DNA from: Begonia masoniana
Taxonomy: Eukaryota; Streptophyta; Magnoliopsida; Cucurbitales; Begoniaceae
Assembly (NCBI GenBank): GCA_022432975.1
Contig: CM039505.1
Coordinates: forward strand, 25,303,825-25,367,824
Length of the DNA stretch: 64,000 bases
Direction of reading: 5' to 3'
A program made the translations under genes and the position numbers. Below, piece after piece: positions 56,459-64,000 of this stretch (the stretch's first letter is position 1; the number at the start of each line of letters is the position of its first letter). The notes beneath the pieces were generated by a model. It saw nothing but the letters and a program-made list of their open reading frames with translations, was not told the origin of the DNA and did not search any database.

Positions 56459-58482
56459 TGTAATACCCGGTTCTGTTAAACCGTTCCTCTATTCCTTTTA
56501 AACTAATGGCACAATTTATATGACAATATTAAATGTAGGGTTAGTGGATGACTAGGCAAGGGCATAAGAGTAATTAGAAATTTAAAGGTGGATAACGTAT
56601 TTAAGGAAACTATTATTGAAGTAGCCGCCACTGTTTTATTCCATTTCCTCTCCATTCTCAGCTCCTCCGCTTAGCAGAGCGCGTTAGGAGACCCCCCTTC
56701 GACTTCCTCCAGCGATTTCCTCCGAACTTGGTGAGTTTTGCTTCTATTTCTAGCTACATTGTATCTATCGTTGGTGGGAGGGATAATATTGAGGTTTTGG
56801 AGAATACAGTAAGCGAGTGTTAGTTTCGGTTTTAAGTTGAAATCGGGAATGCACAACGACTTGAGTTTCCGAACCAGTTTCCCTTAGATTTCTAGTGGTT
56901 TAGAATGAAGTTTAGAGAAAGTTAATGTATGCTCTGCCTATGATTTTTTTTTAGGGTTCGAGTAATACCCGAAGTAGCTTCCCACCAAGTTTTTCCAAGA
57001 GACCAGGTAAGTAAAGTATGCATGTGCCTTCGGGCCTACATCACAAAACAGTAGGGTTATGCATATTGAGAATGATTTTGTATGTCATGCATCATGTTTT
57101 TGAAAGATTACGAAAATGAATTTCCATGTAAGAATAGTGAAGTATGAACTGTATGTGACAGACAAACTATTAAGGGAACTAATCCGCCCCTTAATCGAGT
57201 AGAGGATGTATGACATTGGGAGAATTGATCCCACTCCCAAGGGAACAGAGGGATCAGTTCAGCTATTAAGGGAACTAATCCGCCCCTTAATCGAGTAGAG
57301 GATGTATGACCTTGGAAAAATTGATCAACTTCCCAAGGGAACCGAGGGATCAGATCAGCTTATGAACGTATGTGAATGCAACTGAGATGAGAAAGTAGAA
57401 ATTGCATGTTTAGGAATTTATGTTTCAGCATTTCATTCCATTACTGCTTTACTTACTTAGCATTAGGCTAATAGATGAGTTTTGTGATGTAGGTGGAGAA
57501 GTTACAGCAGGTGAGCCTTCTGAGTTCATTGAAGGATAGGCTGGTTGGGGGAGCACACTCATGCCACGGACCTGGTATTTGATGAGGCAGTTTAACTGAT
57601 GTCTGTTGGTGAGAAGGTTTAGTTGACAGTGTTTAAATTTAGAAATGTTAAGTTCCCCAGTAGTGGTTTCAATACTTTGAACATGTTTTGAGATTTTCTG
57701 ATAACGGTAATCTGTTGAGTTTTAAATGTTGTTTTTACTGGATTTGATTAATGCAATGATTTGAGTTGTTTCTGAATGGTCTTGGAAAAGTAAGTAAATT
57801 TCCTTTCTGTAATTAGTGTTGTGTATGTATAGTGAGGAGTAGTTGAGATGTACTCTGTTTTCTACCGGTAGATGATGTCTATCGGTAGATGTTGAGTTAT
57901 GTTGTCTATCGGAAGATGTCTTCAGAAAAGTCATCGGATGATGTAGGCTTAATTCTATCGGAAGATGTCTTCAAAAAAGCCATCGGATGATATAGGTTTC
58001 TATCGGTAAGAGTGAGTATTACGTTTTGTCGTTTAGTTATCGGAGGATGTCGTTGTTAAACATACCGGATGATGTAGAATAAGTTTTTGTCGTTTAGTCG
58101 TCGGTGGATGTAGAATAAAGTCGGTCGGATGAAGAAAATCAACCGGCTGACGTCATCGGTAGATGTAGAGAATATTTTGTCGTTTTGTGACCGGATGATG
58201 TCTTCTGTTTTCTGTTTTCAGCCTCTTCCGTTGACTTGGTTCAGCGGCAGATGCGTTTGACCTTCGCCACTTTTAAAAAATTCGTGATTAACTCTTATTT
58301 TTCTCTTGGTCGATTATTTCTAACTTTTCGCCCGATTATCCAAACACTTTTTATGATTTTGTTTAGCTCTAAATTTGTTTAAATGAATTCCGCTGCAAGT
58401 TTTTTAAAAAAATATGGATGAAATTTTTAGTCATGTACGGACTTGTGTGACAAACCGGGTTCAGATAACTCGGGGCGTTACA
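56459..58482 (+). mobile_element. Solo LTR G, F-related family
   Basis: 2024 bp, TGTAATACCCGG...GGGGCGTTACA, with perfect target duplication TTAGT (56454-56458, 58483-58487) and no internal region. Related to the F LTR throughout (same promoter-proximal block, mini-exon 56955-57006, CTATCGGTAGATG modules at 57860-58200, TGACGTCA near 58150). It carries a duplication of about 95-100 bp at 57166-57360 instead of a long minisatellite. Confidence 0.95.
57007..57492 (+). other. Candidate LTR leader intron 2 of solo LTR G, complementary ends
   Basis: Donor ACCAG/GTAAGTAAAG and acceptor TTTTGTGATGTAG/GTGG. CCTACATCACAAAAC (57035-57049) is an exact 15-bp complement of GTTTTGTGATGTAGG (57479-57493). 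Confidence 0.52.
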
Positions 58483-58774
58483 TTAGTATGCTTTAATTTT
58501 TGAACGATAGTTAATATTTTATTTCAGTTTAAGATTTTGAATGATTATGTTGAATTTTATTCTTAAATAAAGTTTCATAAATTGTTTTAATTATGCGATG
58601 ATTTCAAGATTTTGACAAATTTATTACAAAGCTTCCGCGAAATTAAAGTTTTCAGTTAATATTTAAATTTTCAAATTATGATTTAGCGCTCGATTTCAAA
58701 TCAATTTTGGCAAAATTTTTAGGGTTTTAAAAATTAGGGTTTCAAATTGAGAATTTTTAAATTGGGACGTTTCA

Positions 58775-59335
58775 GGACCCATCCATGTTTCCACCTTGTG
58801 TTTGAAAATGGACATTTCTAACCCTTGTTTTCTGATAGGTTCAGATGATTTCACAGATTATGAACTTGTTCCCAAGAGTGTCACTTCCATTGGCAAGAAT
58901 AGTCAATATCATCGAGGTAGGGATTTCATACCTTTTGTGTTGCATTGCATAGTTTTCACAATCTTATTTTGGTGAATTGTCACCTATGAAAAACCTGACG
59001 GGTCGCCAACATGTCAATTTTTATGTATATATAAGTGTGTTTTACACGCTTACCTTCAACGTGCATGGTATTTCATTTCTTGTTTGTGTTATATACAGGT
59101 GGATGAATCTTCTTGATGCTTTGGATGGTTTAATTGTCAAAGCATTATGAGGCTATCCCAACACATCTTCTATTGTGTGAAGATATTTTATTTGCACGTC
59201 ACAAAAATTGGTAATGAGTCAGTGATGAGACACTTCATTGGGTTTTGAATCCCTAAACCTAATAAGGGTGTTTGTTTGTTTACAATTTTACAGGCGGTGT
59301 CACCGTTTGGTCTTTGGATCGTCGGCCCCTCTTGT
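58775..59335 (+). mobile_element. Family B LTR segment, right of element C
   Basis: Continuation of the B-like copy into which C inserted (16721-16744). Matches the plus-orientation LTR at 15413-16045: GACCCATCCAT, TTTTGGTGAATTGTCACCTAT, GATGCTTTGGATGG, AAAGCATTATGAGGCTAT, TTTGGTCTTTGGATC. It is interrupted at 59336 by an inverted copy of its own family. Confidence 0.65.
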
Positions 59336-60114
59336 TGTCACGACTCGGAAGCCAGCCTAATAGAATATCGGGTCGGGTGACCCAATCCTTAGAGAGGACC
59401 CGATCATCCAACCCAAGGCTAGATTCACAACGGAAGACTTGAACATTTATCAGAAAGTCAATATCTATATAGTGATTACAAATATAATAGTGCGATAATG
59501 AAATAACAGTTTAATAAGATTTACAAGTCCAAATCCAAATCTAAATCCAATCTAGATATCTTATACATGTCAAATAAGGATAAGTCTGCACCAGGAGAAA
59601 ACTAAACACTCAAATGCAAAAAGAAATAAGTAAGCTAACTTCTACCAAGCTCCAGCTACGCACTGCTCTTGTTCTTTCCTAGAAGGGGATTGGTTGTTGA
59701 GGTAAGTGACTAACTCAGTAGGAATGTCATATTAAATGCATATAAAACTTATTTTACATTTTCTTTCAAACATGATAAGATAACAAAATAGTTTTCAAAA
59801 CATCATTCTATTGAAAACTCATTTTCAACGTTTTACGAAAACAGACTCCAAAAGCCATCGATGAGACATTAAGTTAAACATTATCGTATATAGAGACAAC
59901 TATAAAAAATACTATCATCGTACTTATTTTATATAAATTCACCTTAGTGAAAAATGAGGGTCACTCAAGGACCTCTTCGGCACATAAACGCAGAAAGGTG
60001 GCAATCGAAGTCGAGCAACACCTCATGAGGCAGAAAGAAAAATCAATTAACGTTCGATTCGATGATCCAGCCTCGTTACCTGGGTTTTTGATAAACAATG
60101 TTAATCTATGAAGC

Positions 60115-62287
60115 TGTAACGCCCTGGGTTTTCTGAACTCGGTTCGCTACACAGAATACTGAACTGAACTATGACATTTTGGGTAAATTTTAAAACTTCA
60201 TTCAACGGTAAAAATTTGACTTTGAAATGACGTCAAAACTTGCAGCGGAAAAACATTTGTATAAAACAACATTTATTAATTAATTAAAACATTAAAGACT
60301 GTTGGTTGAAAAGAGAACAAAAGAAAACAGACACTTCTACCGCTAAATAGTTCTAGCGATAGACATAAAATAAGAGACACCCACCGCCAAACAGTGCCAG
60401 CGGCGAAAGTAGAAACAAGACCTCTACCGCTAAACCGTGTCAGCCAAAACGGCACGTCGACTTCTCGCGTCCACCGCTCAACAGTAACATTCGACTCCTT
60501 CATCCAACATCTACTGGTAGACTACATCCACCGATAGATAATAGCACTCGACATTCACCGATAGACTACATCTACCGGTAAATAGTAACACCTAACATCC
60601 ACCAATCACAAGACGACAAAATCTATTACTCACATCCACCGATCACAAAACGACAAAACTTAATACTCCCTTCTACGCTCACATCCACCGGTCACAAAAC
60701 GACAAAGTCTACTACTCATATCCACCGGTCACAAAACGACAAAACCTAATACTCACATCCACAAGTCACAAAACAAAAAAACCTAATACTCCCTTCTACG
60801 CTCACATCCATCGGTAGACTACATCCACTGATAGACAAAAATACTCAACATCCACTGGTGGACTACATCCACCAATCGACAATAACACTCAACATAACAG
60901 CATATCAACAATTTTCACTCTAAACAAAGAAAAACTCCGATTACCAAAAGAGCTTGTACATTTTACTGAAAATCGTTCAAAACATCATAAGTCCACAACT
61001 TTCTAAAAATATCCAGCAAAGCAACTACCTCTAAACCAAATCATGTTTTTCATACTCAGAACAAGAAAGCCATAAAGTTGTTAAAAACATCAAAACTACT
61101 AATGTTATTAAAACCCTCTACACACTTCCACAAAACACTTAACCACTGAAACTTCATATATAGACAATAGTTAAACCGCCTCATCAGAACACCAAACCGT
61201 GGCATTGAAATGCTCCCCCAACAAGCCTAGTCCTCAACATGCTCAGAGAATGCACCTTCTAAGGCTTCTTCACCTCCATCACAAAACTCATCTATTAGCC
61301 TAATGCTAAGTAAGTAGAGCAATAATGAAATGATATGCTGAAACTTAAATCCTAATCATGCAATTTCTACTTTCACATCTCAGTTGCATTCACGTTCTTT
61401 CTCTGATCTGATCCCTCGGTTCCATTGGGAGTTGGATCATTTTTCCCAAAGTCATACATCCTCTTCATAAATTAAGGGGCGGATTAGTTCCCTTAACAGC
61501 TGTTCTGATCCTATATTCCATTGGGAAGCAGATCAATTTTCCCAAAGTCATACATCCTCTTCATAAGTTAAGAGGTGGATTAGTTCCCTTAATAGCTGGT
61601 CTATTACAATCTATTCATGCCTTACCATGCCTTTACATGTAAATTCATTTTTGTATTCTTTCCAAAAACATGATTCATGACATACAGAAAACATTCAAAC
61701 ATGTATAAACCTACTATTTTGTGATGTAGGCCCGAAGGCACACACATACTCTACTTACCTGACTTCCTGGGAAAAGTTGGGTTGCAAGCTATCTCGGGAT
61801 TTTGCTCACCTAAAATCATAAACAGAGTGTTAATTCAATCTTCACTATAACTTATTCTAAACCATTCAGAAACCTAAGGAAGCTAACTTTGAACTCTATT
61901 AATCGTGCATTCTCGGTTTATCACCTAAACCCAAACCTACTCATATTCACAGCATTCCCAAAACACGTATTGTACTCTCTCTGCTATCTAGCCACTAAAA
62001 CTCAAGAAAACTCACCTAGGTTGAGGAATGAAAATCAGAGAGGAAAATCGCCTGGAGAGCTCTGCTGAGCTTGAGCTGAATACCGAGAAAAGAAAATGAG
62101 AAAATAGTGGCGGCTAAACCTCATTAAACCCTGCCTTAAATACGTTATCCACTATAAATCTCAAATTACCATTATATCCTTACTTAGTCACTCATTAACC
62201 TAATCAATAATTCTCCCAATTTCATCCATAAAGTGTACACTAATAGTTGACAAGGTAAAAATCGGTTTAATGGAACCGTGTGTTACG
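60115..62287 (-). mobile_element. Solo LTR G', F-related family, nested in the family B solo LTR
   Basis: 2173 bp, TGTAACGCCCTGGG...CCGTGTGTTACG (final base changed from A), with perfect target duplication GAAGC (60110-60114, 62288-62292). Minus orientation. It contains degenerate CATCCACCGATCACAAAACG repeats (60520-60900), a duplicated segment of about 105 bp near 61400-61600, and the two pairing arms CCTCCATCACAAAAC (61273-61287) and ATTTTGTGATGTAGG (61716-61730), which pair at 13 of 15 positions. Confidence 0.94.
60520..60900. repeat. Degenerate short repeats in solo LTR G'
   Basis: Irregular units with CATCCACCGATCACAAAACG, ACAAAACCTAATACTC and CATCCACCGATAGAC. They correspond to the CGGTRGATG plus TTTTGTCGTTT modules of F and G on the opposite strand. 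Confidence 0.8.
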
Positions 62288-63716
62288 GAAGCAACCCGTA
62301 TAAACAATAAACAATAAATAATACTATGATTAGGTTTAGGGATTCGAAACTCAAGGAGCGCATCATCACCGCCCTATTACCAATTTCGTAACGTGCCAAC
62401 ATGACAATTTTCGCGTAGAAGAATGTGTACTGAGATGTCCTCTTGATACTTTGACACTGAGACCGTCCAAAGAATCACGAAGACCAATCCTCCATCACAA
62501 CAATAATAAAGTCATGCATCGATAGTAAACGTGTAAATCGTACATACATATACATGTAAAAATACTGACGTCTTGGTGACCGCCCATTATGTTGTGATGG
62601 GTGATAACTCACCAAAATAGGGTTTTCATAAATACCATGCAATGCAGTGCAAATAATATAAAACCTCTACCTCTATGTTGAGCTCTCCTTCTTCCAATTG
62701 GAGGTGCGAGTTCAGCAACCGGCTCAAAATCCTCAAAGTCGTTTGATATTAAAATAAAACCAAGGTATAATTATTCCAATCAATACTAAGAGAAGACACT
62801 AGGATGGATCCTAGACCGAGACTAGGAACTTAATTAATAACACTATAAAGGACCACAAACTTCGCAGAGGCTAGTAGTGCTAAGGCGACAAAATTTTCTT
62901 TAATTAAAAGCTGTGCGGTCTACACTTTGAGAGGGCTGGTCGACAATTTGAGAGGGAATCAGCCAGCACTTCTAAGTGGGGGTCGACCCACCGGTCAACA
63001 CTTAGAACAATCAAGTTTGGCTGTAGTCGACACTTTGTCCTATCAGTCTACACCTCATAGATCTCAGGTTAAATCATCAAATGGCCAAACGGTCAACACT
63101 TCATCCTATCGGTCAACATGTTAAAACTCTTTTGTTTCAACTCAAAATGAACTAGCGGTCGACACTTCTTTATGAAGTTTCAACACCTTTTGTAAAATAA
63201 CGTATTCGTGACCGACCATCCACAATGGTCGACACTTGGGCTATTTCCAGTGACGGGAAGTGATAAAAATTGCCCTCCCTCACCGTTTCTCACGTCCAAT
63301 CGACAAAACAACTTATATAAAACTTAAACCTACTCAAATAGTCCATAAACGACTCATGAATTTTAGTTTCCAAGCTCAAATCCAAACCCATTAAAACCCA
63401 AACTTAAAAAACTTAAAATGGAGAGGAAATCTTACCAATAATCGACGATCCTTCACAAAAGTTGGTGCAACAAGCCTCACGAACGATTCCTTAGCCTCCG
63501 AACATGACAAATCACACAAAACAGGATCGCTGCTCTCTCCCTCTCCTTGGCAGCCGGGTGAGATGAAATGAAAGGGGTAGGTTTGTACCCCTTTCATTAA
63601 AATATTCCTTTTAATCCAACCTTTATTATTTATACTTTTGAACTTCATGAATTTATAAATTACATCCATACTTTAAATTAGATAAAATCCTTAAAAATAT
63701 TGGTTTTTACACTTGT

Positions 63717-64000
63717 CATGCTACTAGATCTTCAGATTGTTGTTACCTTTTATTTTTTTTTGTCTGACTAATAAAATGCTGCCACGTCTTTAGATCGATG
63801 CCTTTCTCTGATAGTGGTCTGAGGAGACCTTATGTATCCATCCTTTTTTTTTTCTAGGGTTGATTTTTAAATAAAAAGCACGATGATAAACTGATTTTGA
63901 TATAGTTGTCTATGTATCTTATTTTTATGTAGTTGTCTATCTATACATTAATGTTTTGATCACCATTCCATCTATGGTTCGTAGAGCCTGTTTTGCTAAA
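63717..64000. other. Unassigned sequence at the right edge
   Basis: By position this continues the plus-oriented family B copy beyond the inverted solo LTR, but similarity is not clear by eye. T-rich, no reading frame. Confidence 0.4.

Larger units (their letters stand above)
16745..58774 (+). mobile_element. Element C: chromodomain Ty3/gypsy retrotransposon, internally deleted, host of D and G
   Basis: The outer LTRs start TGTAACAACCRACACT at 16745 and 55060. Near-matching target duplication GGACT/GGACC. The left LTR (16745 to about 18470) passes straight into the middle of reverse transcriptase, so primer site, gag, protease and the RT amino end were deleted. The coding strand is split by element D, with the target duplication ATTAT (18737-18741, 52752-52756), and resumes in frame at 52757. 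The right LTR is split by solo LTR G. With insertions removed, the LTRs are about 1.7 kb each. Confidence 0.9.
55060..58774 (+). mobile_element. 3' LTR of element C, interrupted by solo LTR G
   Basis: TGTAACAACC...GGGACGTTTCA. G (56459-58482) splits it, and the sequence resumes TTAGTATGCTTTAATTTTTG exactly as the 5' LTR reads near 18181. The leader modules are present but decayed (GTAATGTAGG near 56336 in place of GTGATGTAGG). Confidence 0.92.
59336..63711 (-). mobile_element. Solo LTR of family B, inverted, interrupted by solo LTR G'
   Basis: TGTCACGACTCGG...TTGGTTTTTACA with perfect target duplication CTTGT (59331-59335, 63712-63716). Net length without G' is about 2.2 kb. There is no internal region. 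It carries a decayed GTCGACACTT cluster (62930-63240) and CT-rich leader near 63530. It lies inside a plus-oriented copy of the same family. Confidence 0.92.

Overview
This is plant nuclear DNA made almost entirely of retrotransposons. The evidence is tRNA-iMet primer sites, chromodomain-type Ty3/gypsy polyproteins, a Cassandra-type TRIM carrying 5S rRNA sequence, long AT-rich stretches and plant-like splice signals. A dicot is most likely. The style of the gypsy proteins fits Cucurbitaceae, but that is a weak impression. I find no intact host gene, and every coding region recognised is a broken retroelement gene.

Layout. 1-3494: minus-strand remnant of gypsy element A (gag, primer site, truncated LTR). 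4142-8041: a rearranged Cassandra-like TRIM (5-bp target duplication GCAAT), interrupted by a solo LTR at 4836-7568 (duplication GATTG). 8042-14492: AT-rich sequence holding a small coding remnant (8323-8508), a 500-bp TA microsatellite between two copies of a 150-bp flank (10449-11250), an ancient gypsy integrase (12760-13400) and a 119-bp tandem duplication. 14493-64000: a nest of LTR elements. LTR family B is host to element C (16745-58774). D (18742-52751) sits in C's reverse transcriptase. E (22087-33200, minus) sits in D's gag and F (33875-47149, plus) in D's protease. C's right LTR holds solo LTR G (56459-58482). To the right lies an inverted solo LTR of family B (59336-63711), itself holding solo LTR G' (60115-62287). 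Target duplications (ATTAT, GATAA, GACTG/AACTG, TTAGT, CTTGT, GAAGC, GGACT/GGACC) and reading frames that resume across junctions prove the order: B, then C, then D, then E and F.

How the parts relate. C, D, E and F are chromodomain (Tekay/Del-like) Ty3/gypsy elements with the order gag, protease, reverse transcriptase, RNase H, integrase, chromodomain. All are disabled by stops and frameshifts, many of the C-to-T type. None can move on its own unless proteins are supplied by relatives elsewhere.

Most interesting signal. The LTRs of several divergent families share a leader architecture: TATA-like box, donor, acceptor, a 46-60 nt mini-exon ending in CAG/GTAAGT, then a second intron whose two ends carry complementary 13-15 nt arms (for example CCTACATCACAAAAC with GTTTTGTGATGTAGG). 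The arm sequences differ between families but pairing is kept (AAAAC/GTTTT, AGAAC/GTTCT, CAAG/CTTG, and in E four G-U wobbles). This suggests an RNA stem that brings the splice sites of an LTR intron together. Downstream of it each LTR carries private tandem repeats built on CATC..GATG cores, plus G-box and TGACGTCA motifs.
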